From positions 62,001 to 126,000 of the forward strand of contig NZ_BMNE01000001.1 of the NCBI RefSeq assembly GCF_014646295.1: a stretch of DNA of 64,000 nt, in the 5' to 3' direction. Below the pieces are notes generated by a model. That model was given only the letters and a program-made list of their open reading frames with translations. It searched no databases and was not told where the DNA came from. This document shows, in pieces, positions 17,700-27,800 of the stretch. Position 1 is the stretch's first letter, and each line of letters begins with the position of its first letter. A program made the position numbers and the translations under genes. Source of the DNA: Nocardia rhizosphaerihabitans. GTDB lineage: Bacteria > Actinomycetota > Actinomycetes > Mycobacteriales > Mycobacteriaceae.

Positions 17700-18518
17700 A
17701 TGACAGAGAAGGCTCCACACGGTCACTCGGATCGTCGCCGCCGACGCGACCCCACACCGCCACCCGTCTCGATTCCCGAGTTCAGCGCCACGTGCTTGTG
17801 GCTCCGCAAAAGCCGCGGACTCACCCGCGAGCAAGCAGCAGCCATCCTCAAGATCAGCGCCGTTCACCTCGGCCGCTTCGAACGTGGCGAGGCCCTACCG
17901 TCGGCCAAGATCATGGAATTGATCATCACGGGATACCACCTGGACCAGGCGATGGCCACTCACCTTCGCGACCTCGTCATCCCGGCCATCCCACTTGCCC
18001 CGGCCGAGCACCTGCGCACTTGGGTCCAAACCGACACCGCCTTGGTCCTGAACCTCGAGCGGTTCCAGGTCCGCGGGATCTTGGCCGCATATGTGGATCC
18101 GCTGTGGAATGTGCTGGCATGCAACGATCTATTTGCCAAGGTCCTGCCCGGTATCGACGAAAGCGGATCGATCCCGGTTTGGATGTTCAGCGAGACAGGC
18201 AAAGCCACCATGGTCGAACCCGAAGCCGAAAGCGCCTGGTGGGTCTCGATGCTCAAAGGCATCCTGGGCAGGTACCGCGACTCGGTGCAGGCCCAAGAAC
18301 TCGTCACCGCGCTGACACCGGTCAAAGAAGCCCAGCGTCTGTGGGCAGCCAGCGTGAACGCCTCCTACGGCCGCGACTACCGGTGTCTGCTCCACGCCCA
18401 CGGCCCCGACCGGAACCTGGTCTCCTACCAACTCGCGCTGACCGACAGCATCCTCGCCCACCACATCCAGCTCGTCACGGCCACCCCGGAGCCCTACTCC
18501 GGGCCCGAAATCGACTAG
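17700..18518 (+). CDS. XRE-family regulator with MmyB-like ligand domain
   Basis: 272 residues. The ATG at 17700 follows a GGGGGGGAG ribosome-binding site and is preferred over an upstream GTG. Residues 30-85 form an XRE helix-turn-helix (LRKSRGLTREQAAAILKIS, then VHLGRFERGEALPS). Residues 105-260 match the MmyB-like domain (VDPLWNVLACNDLFAKVLPG), thought to bind small hydrophobic ligands. It is transcribed away from the conjugation operon and is its most likely regulator, perhaps through the palindrome at 17400. Confidence 0.85.
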   Translation: MTEKAPHGHSDRRRRRDPTPPPVSIPEFSATCLWLRKSRGLTREQAAAILKISAVHLGRFERGEALPSAKIMELIITGYHLDQAMATHLRDLVIPAIPLAPAEHLRTWVQTDTALVLNLERFQVRGILAAYVDPLWNVLACNDLFAKVLPGIDESGSIPVWMFSETGKATMVEPEAESAWWVSMLKGILGRYRDSVQAQELVTALTPVKEAQRLWAASVNASYGRDYRCLLHAHGPDRNLVSYQLALTDSILAHHIQLVTATPEPYSGPEID

Positions 18519-18887
18519 ACACCACACGATCCCGACCGGCGCCGCGGAAGCCTTCCGATGCACCGGTCCTGTTTCTGCGAGCGTTCACAGCAGCCGTGGT
18601 TTCTGCCCGACCAGTGGCTCTTCATCTTCCAAGAAACCGCACCTGGCTGGTTGTGCGCGAACGACGCACAAATTCGGTAGTTCCAGCGAAAATTGGTGGC
18701 GAACTCCGCAAATTTCAGAGGTGTCTGATGCAATTTCACGATCCCACCGCGGCCGGCCTGCGTCACAGGGCTTCCTCTGCCACTGCTCCGTCGACGCCGT
18801 TTCGCCTCGGCGATGGAGCGCGTCAGCTCGCGGCCCGGCTCTACAGTGTCCCTCTTGTCGAATTGAGTTCTGGCGCACCACGCCTGC
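18519..18887. other. Non-coding stretch after the regulator gene
   Basis: About 370 bases without a convincing gene on either strand. It presumably carries the promoter for the excisionase-like gene to the right; no clear -35/-10 pair or terminator hairpin stands out. Confidence 0.5.
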
Positions 18888-19265
18888 GTGATGTCGGGTT
18901 GCCATCCGGACCATCGACATCGCCCAGCGCAAATCTCGGCGGTTGCCATCCATCTCGGCGCCACCTCATCCAACACCGCACCCGCGGGATCCACCTCGAC
19001 GGCCCAGGCGGCGGCGGTGTCTGCTGAGCCCCCGCCCGACCCCGCGCCGTCTCTTCGCCGGTGGGTGAACACCAAGATCGCCGCCGCCTACATCGGCATC
19101 CATCCCGAAGTGCTGCGGCGCTGGGCACGCCAATCAGGAAAGCACGCATGGCTGCCCAAGCCCATCCGAGTCGGAAAGGAATTCCGTTGGGACATCAACG
19201 CACTCGAAACAGCCCTGGCAAACCTGGACGACCAACCACAGGAGCACGACGATGAGACGGGGTAG
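18888..19265 (+). CDS. Excisionase/MerR-like helix-turn-helix protein
   Basis: Up to 125 residues. The GTG at 18888 is uncertain; a later in-frame GTG near 19018 would give about 80 residues. The C-terminal half reads WVNTKIAAAYIGIHPEVLRR followed by GKHAWLPKPIRVGKEFRW, the winged-helix pattern of excisionase-type DNA-binding proteins (HTH_17). Such proteins direct excision or control operons of integrative elements. It lies beside the conjugation-type cluster, which supports a mobile-element role. No integrase is visible nearby. Confidence 0.65.
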   Translation: MMSGCHPDHRHRPAQISAVAIHLGATSSNTAPAGSTSTAQAAAVSAEPPPDPAPSLRRWVNTKIAAAYIGIHPEVLRRWARQSGKHAWLPKPIRVGKEFRWDINALETALANLDDQPQEHDDETG

Positions 19266-19431
19266 AGCGCCGCGGCCTCACGAGGTGCTGGACAAGGCGC
19301 AGCGACTTCGAAGGGTCGTCCTTGTCGTCGATGACCGTCGTGCCGGAGGTAACAACGGTGCTCCATTCGATCCGTACTCGCCACTTCACGTGCTCGTTGG
19401 TGCGTACCCCCACACGATGAAGACTTCGTAG
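19252..19431 (+). CDS. Small basic protein overlapping the excisionase-like gene
   Basis: 59 residues starting MRRGRAPRPHEVLDKAQRLR. The ATG at 19252 has an AGGAG site eight bases upstream and overlaps the end of the preceding gene by 14 bases, suggesting coupling. Arg-rich N-terminus, then VVLVVDDRRAGGNNG. No recognised family; could be fortuitous. Confidence 0.35.
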   Translation: MRRGRAPRPHEVLDKAQRLRRVVLVVDDRRAGGNNGAPFDPYSPLHVLVGAYPHTMKTS

Positions 19432-19632
19432 TCCTGGTGCTGGTCCGGTAGGGGAACTTGATCGGCTCGGCGCGCTCGCTCGGGAATCGTTCAGCACCGT
19501 CGGAGGTTTCGAGGGGGCGGGGTAGGTGAATGCGATCGCCGCGACCTCCCGGTCCCCAGGCGAAGTTGTCGCCGCGGGCTGCGCGCCAGCGCGGGAAGCA
19601 CTGAGACCTCGAGGACTTGCTCGACGCTGAGT

Positions 19633-19722
19633 GGGCTCATCCCCGCTCGTACGGGGCCGACCACGGCCCGGCCTTGAGCTGGCCGCCGCAGTCCGGATCA
19701 TCTCCGCGGGTGCGAGCCGACA
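19633..19722 (-). CRISPR. Decayed CRISPR relic: two degenerate repeats
   Basis: At 19633-19661 the sequence begins GGGCTCATCCCCGCTCGTAC and matches the 29-base array consensus at 24 of 29 positions. At 19694-19722 a second degenerate copy matches at 18 of 29. Their starts are 61 bases apart, exactly the repeat+spacer period of the intact arrays. The right flank is similar to the array leaders. A fifth, eroded CRISPR locus about 17 kb from the first intact array. Confidence 0.7.
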
Positions 19723-19775
19723 CTTCTTCACCTGCAGGTTTCCAGGACAGCCAGCCCGACTTCATTCACTTCGAT
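19723..19775 (-). promoter_or_regulatory. Degenerate CRISPR leader next to the relic
   Basis: Immediately right of the second decayed repeat, TTCACCTGCAGGTTTCC and then TTCATTCACTTCGAT parallel the intact leaders (for example CTCACCTGCGGGTTTGC and ACATTCACTTTC at array 4). The CATTCACT motif begins 41 bases from the repeat, against 42 at arrays 1 and 4. Confidence 0.65.
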
Positions 19776-20037
19776 TCTGCACTGCGACGGCCAGAATCAG
19801 GCCAGCATCTCCCCCAAAGCATTCGATCCACACTCCACCCATGCGGGCACGACCGCTGCTACATCTAGCCCGAAGGTAACCATCGTAGGCATCGGCGATT
19901 CGGGTCGTGTCTGTCACCCACCAGATGACCTCTCTCCCGTGTCCGAGGATGCGAGACTCGATCACCGGCGGAGTCGCATATGCCCCAAGCTTCGGCGGCA
20001 CCCACCGCGGCTCCGGGGAATCCTCGCCACGGAACTG
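19776..20037. other. Non-coding stretch beside the CRISPR relic
   Basis: No gene or structured element could be supported between the relic leader and the discoidin-like gene. Confidence 0.4.
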
Positions 20038-20757
20038 TCAGTCGGCAGCATAAACTGCTACCTCGGCTACAGCTGTGTCCTCAAATCGGTCTTGCCCCAA
20101 GCTAGGATAGACCTTTTTGATGGTTAGCTCGATCATGGTGGTCGGGCCAGCCGGAATATTCAGCTGCTGAGATTCAAGAAGATCGTCACCAGGAGGATCT
20201 TTCAAGGTTGATCCAGACATGTTCCCCTGGTCAGTGCGAACATCGACGGTGCGAACGCGCCCATTCCTCTGAAATAGTTTAGGTTCCAGCGGATATCCAT
20301 TTACTATGCAGAGAAGTCGCACATCATAGGTTCCCGGCAGCGTGATAGTAAGTTTTTGCCCTTCACCGAATCCGCCTACTCCTTCAACCCATGCCGTTCC
20401 CGGGTCCTCATCAGCCGCGCGAGCTGGATCGAAATGGTACGTCCTACTAGGAGTTACAGTCTCCGGCAGGAATGACGTAGCCGATATTTCGCCGTGAACG
20501 AGTTTGAGGCTTTTAGGATTTTCGCAGCTAGGCCCTTGCCACGTGCTGGACACGGTCGTCCATAACTCGGGTAGGTTATCGGCGATTTTAACCCCCAGTG
20601 CACCAACCACTGCGGCAACCAGCAGGGAAACGATATTCAGCCCTGATTTAACCCAGCGACCGCCATTACGAGCGTGGGCGCCGTAATGTGCGACAACGCG
20701 GGGCGAGCTGGATAGCCGCGAATCGTCCAGGTCTGGCCCTGATATTTTTCTCCCCAT
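20038..20757 (-). CDS. Membrane-anchored discoidin/NADase-type glycan-binding protein
   Basis: 239 residues: a basic cytoplasmic head, one transmembrane helix (about residues 38-60, IVSLLVAAVVGALGVKIAD), then an extracellular beta-rich domain. The pattern Y-HFDPARAADEDPGTAWVEG, GQKLTITLP, VRLLCIVNGYP and RTVDVRTDQG matches the discoidin-like (NADase-type glycan-binding) family often tied to surface or secreted factors. Two Cys may pair. Lower GC than its neighbours suggests separate acquisition. No partner gene is obvious. Confidence 0.7.
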   Translation of the reverse strand: MGRKISGPDLDDSRLSSSPRVVAHYGAHARNGGRWVKSGLNIVSLLVAAVVGALGVKIADNLPELWTTVSSTWQGPSCENPKSLKLVHGEISATSFLPETVTPSRTYHFDPARAADEDPGTAWVEGVGGFGEGQKLTITLPGTYDVRLLCIVNGYPLEPKLFQRNGRVRTVDVRTDQGNMSGSTLKDPPGDDLLESQQLNIPAGPTTMIELTIKKVYPSLGQDRFEDTAVAEVAVYAAD

Positions 20758-21145
20758 GGATAACTCCTCTGCGTCGTGAAGTGCAGATCATCCCGACTGG
20801 GGTGTCGGGACGGACACGGAACTCACTCAGACCGGGCGATGGTCGTGGAACGACCTGGATTAGCAGATCCGAGCATCCGGAGTTCCGCTACCACTGCATG
20901 CTGCGGCGGATTGTTTGTCGACTTGTTGAGACGTGACTCCAATACTGCACTCCTCACCGCAGTTCGACACGAGTAGTCGGCTACTCGAAACGGCTCGGGT
21001 CCTGCTTTTTCGGCGCACGTCCGACGGCGTCGACGATCGCCTTCGTGAAGTCAACTCCTACGTCCGCGCCGACCCACCCGAAGTCGTCACCGGTGGCTAA
21101 GGGGAGTGACGCCGACGGCGTCGACATCACGCGCGAACAGTCCGA
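20758..21145. other. Non-coding stretch before the toxin relic
   Basis: About 390 bases. It may contain the ruined 5' part of the toxin whose C-terminal tip lies at 21146-21445, but the reading frame is interrupted and no conserved block could be assigned. Confidence 0.4.
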
Positions 21146-21445
21146 ATGCGCGCCGTGGTCGAAGAAGCCGGTTACCACCACCGTCGGTTCACTCAACGCG
21201 AACACATTGCGAGCAAGCAAGATTCACCATGGATCTCCACTAGTAAGCTGCCCGAGACAGCGTTCGGCAAGTACGACGGAGGAAGTGGTATCGTCGCCAT
21301 CGATCTATCAAAGGTTGGCAGTTTCACCGACGTTTCTGCGGGATTCCCAGGAAAGGGGCGACTGGACTTCTACGCGAGAAAGGACTTGGAAGTCCTTATT
21401 TACCAACATGTCCCACCCGAAGCAATCATAGGATTCTGGCAATGA
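21146..21445 (+). pseudogene. Orphan ART-like polymorphic toxin C-terminal tip
   Basis: The last about 70 residues (SPWISTSKLPETAFGKYDGG, then IVAIDLSKV, and DLEVLIYQHVPPEAIIGFW) resemble toxin domains at the end of RHS/WXG polymorphic toxins. The STS-then-E order (ISTS ... LEVLI) is typical of ADP-ribosyltransferase folds. There is no delivery domain or proper start, so this is a truncated cassette or a donor cassette for toxin-tip exchange. Its stop overlaps the next gene by ATGA. Confidence 0.6.
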
Positions 21446-21756
21446 AATACGATTCACCCGAAGTTCTGGAAGCGCTCGACCTGGCCTGGGACCTCGAGCG
21501 AGGTTTTCTCGGGAATCTGCGCGATGGCAGATTCGTTCCAGAATTGGGCGACGCCTATCTCGAGTTGCTCCGATCCATCGAGATACCCGAAGGGGAACGT
21601 CTTCATTCGGACTTCGTCCGTCTCCTTTGGTTTGCTCCGCAGTTCTCTGAATGGCAAATCAAACGCGCGGTCGATCGCGGCGCGGACCGCATCGAAGTTT
21701 CCAAATATTCGGACCTTATCTGGAATGCCGTAACAGAACTTCTTGGCGCACCCTAG
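21442..21756 (+). CDS. Probable immunity protein of the orphan toxin tip
   Basis: 104-residue acidic, helical protein (MKYDSPEVLEALDLAWDLER start) encoded directly after and overlapping the toxin tip. Position, size and acidity fit an immunity protein neutralising the ART-like domain. It remains intact although the toxin is truncated. Family not recognised. Confidence 0.6.
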   Translation: MKYDSPEVLEALDLAWDLERGFLGNLRDGRFVPELGDAYLELLRSIEIPEGERLHSDFVRLLWFAPQFSEWQIKRAVDRGADRIEVSKYSDLIWNAVTELLGAP

Positions 21757-21774
21757 AACCGAAAGAATTATCCG

Positions 21775-22731
21775 ATGCCATCGCTGTTCCATCGGGGACA
21801 CAGTGACGCTGTGTCGACGAATGATCTGCCGGACTGGCTACCGGACTGGTGTTCAGCCCACCTCGGCGATGAGCCCGTCGGTGTGCTGTTCGTACTACGT
21901 CGAATGTCTGCGGTGTTCGGGCTGCGGATGGCCAGTGGCCGCGAGATCGTGGTGAAGGCACGTGATGACGACGGTCGGGCAGCATCGTGCGTGGCTGCAC
22001 AGTTGTGGTTGGCCGAGCGGGGATTTCCCTGCGCCGGTCCGCTCACGGCCGCTGTCGGCGTCGGTCGACTGGCCGTGCACGCCGAACGCTATCGACCCGG
22101 CGGTGCACTGCTGCTGGGCGACTCCCCTGATGTTGCCGCGCAGTACGCAGCCGTGTTCGCCCGGTCGATGGACGAACTGGCCGAACTCGCCGTCGCTCCG
22201 CCGCTGCCTAATCCACGCTGGATACGTTGGGATCACACAGATCCAGGGTTGTGGCCGGCAATCGCGCAGTTGGATACTCAGGAACAGAGTGTCGTGCCCA
22301 GGTACGTCCTCGACGCGGCCGAGCGGGTCCGCGAACGGATACTCGCCACCGATCTGCCGTACGTACTGGGCCACGGCGACTTCGAAGCGCAAAACCTGCG
22401 CTGGCATGGCAGCGACGTCTGGGTGGTGCACGACTGGGACAGCCTGGCTTGGCAGCCGGAAGCAGCGCTGGTGGGTGCGGCAAGCGGGACATTTGCCAGC
22501 GTCTCACCGCCGGCCCTGGCATCGATCGAGAGCTCCGCAGCATTCCTGGAGACCTATCAGAAACTACGTGGGCGTCGACTCACCGCCACGGAGCGGGAGG
22601 TGGCGTGGGCAGCCAGCCTCTGGCCCGCGGCGCACAATGCCCGCTGGGAAGCGGTGCATGGTGGCACCCCGTTGTGTTGCGCGGCCGTCCGCATCCAGGC
22701 AGCAGAGCGCCTCCGCCGCGCCAACGCGTGA
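21775..22731 (+). CDS. APH-fold kinase (aminoglycoside phosphotransferase family)
   Basis: 318 residues. The kinase core shows VVKARDDDGRAAS (Lys61 as the ATP-contacting Lys), the catalytic loop HGDFEAQN (H200, D202, N207) and the metal-binding DWDS (D220, D222). The fold covers antibiotic kinases but also many small-molecule kinases, so the substrate is unknown. It starts 18 bases after the immunity gene; whether they share a transcript is unclear. No signal peptide; cytoplasmic. Confidence 0.75.
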   Translation: MPSLFHRGHSDAVSTNDLPDWLPDWCSAHLGDEPVGVLFVLRRMSAVFGLRMASGREIVVKARDDDGRAASCVAAQLWLAERGFPCAGPLTAAVGVGRLAVHAERYRPGGALLLGDSPDVAAQYAAVFARSMDELAELAVAPPLPNPRWIRWDHTDPGLWPAIAQLDTQEQSVVPRYVLDAAERVRERILATDLPYVLGHGDFEAQNLRWHGSDVWVVHDWDSLAWQPEAALVGAASGTFASVSPPALASIESSAAFLETYQKLRGRRLTATEREVAWAASLWPAAHNARWEAVHGGTPLCCAAVRIQAAERLRRANA

Positions 22732-22740
22732 CCGGACAGG

Positions 22741-22958
22741 CCTCGGTCGCGACCATATTTGACGGGAATTGCCTGGCGCCACCGACGCGGGCGAGCTGGT
22801 TGACCGAGGAGCCGGCCGCAGGCATCGCCGATCGGATCGGCTACACCTCTCCGTCGCACTTCACCGCGAGATTCCGTGAGGCATCGGCAATCACACCGCG
22901 CGATGCCGTCAACGGCACCGAGGCTCGCCAAATTGCCGCCGCGGCGCGCCGACAGTGA
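22741..22958 (+). pseudogene. Relic of an AraC-family regulator C-terminus
   Basis: The last about 45 codons read IADRIGYTSPSHFTARFREA then SAITPRDAV, the second helix-turn-helix of AraC/XylS regulators. No upstream DNA-binding or effector domain is joined in frame, so only the tail of a former gene is left. Confidence 0.65.
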
Positions 22959-23170
22959 GCCGACCAAGATGGCTTGCGCGGGCCAAGGCTGTGATCGAAA
23001 CACTGCCCCGCCCCCTGTGACGGTGCCTACCGCTCCGTTGTAACGACCCCACGCTCGACGTCAGGTCACAATTGCCGTCTAACTTCAGCAACTAGACCGC
23101 AAATACTATGGTGGTGTGGCGCCGTCCTGGTAATGCTGTTCAGGACATGGAGGGACGATGAATCGCATCG

Positions 23171-23866
23171 ATGCTCACCGCCACGGCCTCAGTGGGTGTT
23201 GCCACACCGATCTATCGGCGCGCCATGAGCGCGTTTAGCCGCGAGCCTGAAGGGCGGCCTCGCAGCGGTGAGATCGACTTACTGGTGTGGCAGGAGGTCG
23301 CCCGGATCCGCGGCGAGTGGATCGTCGATCCATGTCTGAGCACGATCGAACGCACGCTGGGTATCGATGAGGAAGCCAGGCAACTCACTGCCCGCATCAG
23401 CCAGCGCGATTCCCATCTTCTCGACGAACTGATCGCGGGATGGATCAAAGCCTACGATCGGATCCCGACGGCCGATACCATCGCTTCCTTCGCGAACGCC
23501 GCACACGCCGACGCCCGCAGACAAGTGCTGTGCGAGGACCTGTACTCACTGATCCCGCCGGAATCAATCGCCGAACGACACCGCGCCGCCAGGTCCGCGA
23601 GCAGGCCACATCAGGGAGCTGCAAGCCCTGATCCGCACCGCTGGCGAGATCGGACCGCCGCGGCCTCGCCAATGGCCGAGTCCATCGTCCTGCGCACGTG
23701 GCAGACAGCCCATTCCGCGGACTTCATCCTGCTCGCCCTGGCCCTGGTCGACGTCCGTCTCCAGGATAGGCTGCCGATCCCGGTCACGCCGCTGGACCCG
23801 CTCGCAGAGGTATTGACCAGCCTCATTCACGATCAACTCGTGGCCCAAGGGCTTCCACCAGCCTGA
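23171..23866 (+). CDS. Uncharacterised 231-residue protein
   Basis: Helical protein with no recognised family, signal or membrane segment. The start is doubtful: a good GGAGGGAC site precedes an ATG at 23158 in another frame, which encodes only 26 residues and stops at 23238, overlapping an in-frame ATG at 23225 (MSAFSREPEG). The gene may therefore begin at 23225 behind a short coupled leader peptide, or the 5' end has a frameshift. Central low-complexity stretch (ARSASRPHQGAASPDPHRW). Confidence 0.55.
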   Translation: MLTATASVGVATPIYRRAMSAFSREPEGRPRSGEIDLLVWQEVARIRGEWIVDPCLSTIERTLGIDEEARQLTARISQRDSHLLDELIAGWIKAYDRIPTADTIASFANAAHADARRQVLCEDLYSLIPPESIAERHRAARSASRPHQGAASPDPHRWRDRTAAASPMAESIVLRTWQTAHSADFILLALALVDVRLQDRLPIPVTPLDPLAEVLTSLIHDQLVAQGLPPA

Positions 23867-24846
23867 CCACGCATCATGGAGGCCACCGTCGACGGCCAAA
23901 TCTCTCAACGACCCTTGCCGACCAACACTCCTGGCACATCCCAACTCACCCGTGACCGTTCGAATCCGATTGTCAACGCCGCCAGCCTGCGATCAACGTA
24001 GTGGCGAGGGCATAGCCCAGTGCGACACAAGTTGGCCTGAGATCGTTCCAGCACACCTAGTCGCCAGTCGGCGTCGACTCCCGGAGGCTGTGACGAGCGT
24101 CCGGGTCGGGGTGGGGCAGAAGTATCCGCTGCTGATCGGTCTGGTGCCGGAACTGATAGGCGGTGGCGTTGACGCGGAGCACGCCACTGCGCCGGGCCCA
24201 GTCGAGAAAGACTGCAGGTCTGTCCGGAAAATCCCGTCAGACTTATGGCGGCACTCCGCGAATCGCTGTCGCCGGCCGCCGCCGACCTGGCCCACCGAGC
24301 AACTCCGCGAGAAACAGCGCGGGTCGGCGAGGAACCATCAGAGCAAGGAGAGGCTGCTCAATCCACTACACCGAGACTTTTGTCCGCAGCGGCGGCCGAG
24401 GAGTAGCTCTAAGCGTGTGTCTGGCGACCTCGCCGCGAATCAGGATGCGCTGCAGATCGTTACAACGCCAAGTCAGCTTCGTTCCTCAGCGCTGCAACAG
24501 CTTCGTCGCCTGCAGGCGGTGGGTCCGGCCGGCCAGGCATGTACTCCGCAGCTCCATGGTCGCGGTGCCGTCATGTTTCGCCGTCCCAAATCAAGATCGC
24601 CGCGCCGGACCGTCGCCAGAGTTCATCGACATACGACGTCGCGCGATTCACTGGCACAACAAATCCCGATACGGCCGCCACCGTGACCAGCCCCACGACA
24701 GCGGCAGCAGAGCGCCATCTTCCCTGCCGGTCGTGCCGTGAACCACGACTGATGTCCGCGGAGTTGGCAGCGCTCGAGACCTGCAGCGTATGAAGGCAAT
24801 CGGCGCTGGTGTGGTGTGCAGCAAATGGGTTGATCGCCCCGGCGGC
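23867..24846. other. Long region without a supportable gene
   Basis: About 980 bases. Open frames exist on both strands but their composition looks random. A phrase RQTYGGTPRI near 24230 hints at an eroded IS3-type transposase, too weak to annotate. It may hold recombination debris at the border of the CHAT operon. Confidence 0.4.
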
Positions 24847-27800
24847 TCACCAAGTGCGGACTGGTGAGGGGCGCGCGACAGGGCGGTAGCGCAGATCCGC
24901 CTGACGGTAGTAGCGCTCGAGGGCCAGGCGGCCATCGGGCATCAGCAGCATCGGCGGTGGGCTCATCGGTAGGTGGTCGGCGGTGAAGAACATGCCGGCG
25001 CCTTCCTTAACAATGTCGTCGACGTCCTCGCTGGCCGCGATCTGATTCCCGTCGTCGAGACCGTGAGGGTCGGTTGACTGTGTGTTCGGATGTGCGGTGA
25101 CGGAGTGCACGCCAGAGTTCAGAACCGTTTCTACGAGGTCGGCGAGGATGGTGGCGGTTCCCAGTTGGGCTGCGCAGGCGAATGCGTCGACGAGATAGCT
25201 GCGTACGGTGCGCGTCCAGGCGTGACGGGTGGCTGCCTTGGGGAACTGAAAGCGTTGTGCGTCGAGGAAGATCAGCGCTGGCAGTGAATCCTCCAGTACC
25301 GCAGCTAGTTTGATGTACCGCTGGTAGTCGACCAGTCCTTCGAGCTGGCATCGCCGGAACTCGATCGAAGCGAGGGCAAGGTCAACGGAGGCGATCGAGT
25401 TCTGCAGTCCGTGCTCGAGGTAGACCGCGCGGGCACGCCGGAAGTAGTCGGTAGCCTCGGCGAACTTGAGTAGCTGCGAATACAAGGTGCCGAGGTTGTG
25501 GGCGCAGGCGGCCACGCCGAGCTCGTCGCCGAGGCGTTCGAAGGCATCCAGGGCACTGCGGTGGGCGTCTATGGCGAGGGTGTGGTGTTGGCGCGCTGAA
25601 TGGATGTTGCCCAGGCTGACATCGCATTCGGCCACTCCGGTGAGGATTCCCAGGCGGGCGAACTCCGCGCGCGCCGAGGTCTGCCACTGTTCGGCTTCAT
25701 CTAGCTGCTCCACCCTGGAGGCGAGGTCGCCGAGGGTGTGTTCGCAATCGGCAACAGATCGGCCGATCTCGTGTTGCTTGTAGATCTGCCAAGCTGCGGC
25801 GACAGCCTCTCGCGCTTCGCTCACACGGCCGGTCTTCTGGTAGACCGCGCCGAGATTTCGCTGGTTTTGTGCGGTGCCCAGCGCATCATTGCGTTCGATG
25901 TTCACCTCCCGGGCTTGAAGCAGGTACTGCTCGGCCTGGTCGTAGCGCTCAAGGGTTTCCTCGAGCAGCCCCATGCTCGCCAGGCAGTTGGCGATCATCT
26001 CGGCCAGATCATGGCTGCGGGCGGCGGAGAGGGCGCGGGTGAGGAGATCGCGGGCTTGGGTGTAACGGCCCATGCGGCGGTAGAGGGCTCCTAACCCTTG
26101 TTCACAGGTGATCCGGAGTCCATCCATGCCCAGGGTGCTCGCCGCCTCGAGTGCGGCGGTCAGTGGCGCTTCACCGTCTTCGGGGCGATCGTCCGACCAC
26201 AGGTAGACGCTGCCGAGCAGGTAGTTGCACTGGGCCAGGTCTTCCGGCAGATCCAACGCTTGAAACTGTGCGCGCGCGGACTCGAATGCCGCTGTAGCGG
26301 CAGGGAATTGTCCGAGCGTGCGGTGGGCTTGGCCAGCGAGGCGACGGCTGCGTGCAGCTTTTTGGTGTTGTTCGTGTTCGTCGTAGATCTCTATCGCGTG
26401 GGCGAGCACTGTCAGGGTCTCGTGGAAGCGGCCGGCGCCGAAGTACATGTCGGCCAGGTCGAACTCGCAGTCGGCGACGTCGGTGTCCCGGCCGAGGCGC
26501 TGGAATGAGGTGCGAGCATCGAGGTAGTAGGCTTCGGCCGCATCCAAACGCCCTGCGCGGAGCAAGATCCCGGCATGGGTCCGGCTGCTGGTTGCGCGCC
26601 AGCGGTCGAGACCGAGCTCGACATAGATCGCTGAGGCTTCGGTGACCGCATGAAGCGCGGCGTCATGGTTGTCGGGCTGCTCCATCCGAGTCACCGCCGA
26701 CAGCCACAGATTTTGGGCCAGCACGAACTGATGTCGCGTACCGCGTAGCTGAGCGATGGCACGCTCTAGACATGCCACCGCCTCGGCATTGAGCCCTCGT
26801 TTGAGTTGAACTCGAGCAAATCCGTTGTGACACTGAGCAATTCCCAGCCGATCGTCGACTCGCTCGAAGAAAGGCAGTGCCTCGTTTAACCCGGCTTCGG
26901 CCTGGTCGATCTCGCCGACGGCGACGTGCACCATTGAACGGTTCAGAGTGGAGACTGCGACGCGGTCGGCGCGACGGCGCGCTGTGAACATCTCCTTGGC
27001 TCGGTCGAGATACTGCGCGGCGATGTCGTATCGTTCGGCGATGCGGTTCGCATCCCCGGCGCTGGCCAAACATTCAGCGAGACCGAACAGATCACCAGAG
27101 TGCTCATAGTGAGCGATCGCGGTGTCGTAGCTGTCTATTGCTGTGGTGACGTCGGCGAGGAGATTGTGTACCTCGGCCATCGACCGAGTGCACAAGGCGA
27201 GTAGGGAAAAGAATCCGGTGGCTCGATAGCCTTCGGCAGCGCGTTCGAAGTAATCTAAGGCCTTCGCGTAATCGCAGGTTTCGCGCGCTGTGTCGCCGAG
27301 TGCGCGATCGCATTGTGCAACCAGCAAATCGTGGCCCTCGTAGTGGGCCCGTGCGTCACGGAACGCACCGAGTGCCGGTTCCCATTCGTCCTTCTGCAGA
27401 TGATCGATTCCCAGGCGGTAGCGCTCGTGCCCTTTGTCGAGCTCGGTGTCCTGCCTGGCCTGGTCGACCGCGGCAGGATGCTGCCTCAAGTCCGTCAATT
27501 GCTTCCCGGCTTGCTCGATCACCACTGTGTGGGACAGGTGCATGGCCAGGTGCCGTGCGGTGGAGTAGCTCTCGATTGCTGCTGTGATGTCACCGCGGGC
27601 GCGATGATCGGATCCGATATTGAATTCGCAGGCTGTGACCTTGCCGAGGGCACCGAGCCCGCGCAGGATGGTGCGGGCTTCGAGACGGTTCGACAGCGCT
27701 GCTACCGGGTCACCGCACCCGGCATGGGCGTCGGCGAGCGCGGTCAAGCAATCAGCGGCGGGCTGGTGCTGTTTGTGCTGACGGAACAATCGCGCGGCGT

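Noticed and set aside
18515..19075. 186-codon minus-strand frame opposite the excisionase-like gene
   Set aside because: No start signal or family pattern; it overlaps a better-supported gene on the other strand.
24200..24300. RQTYGGTPRI phrase like an IS3 transposase
   Set aside because: Ten residues only; flanks do not continue the family pattern.
23952..24686. A 244-codon open frame on the plus strand
   Set aside because: Composition looks random, no motif, no ribosome-binding site; likely a GC-driven open frame.
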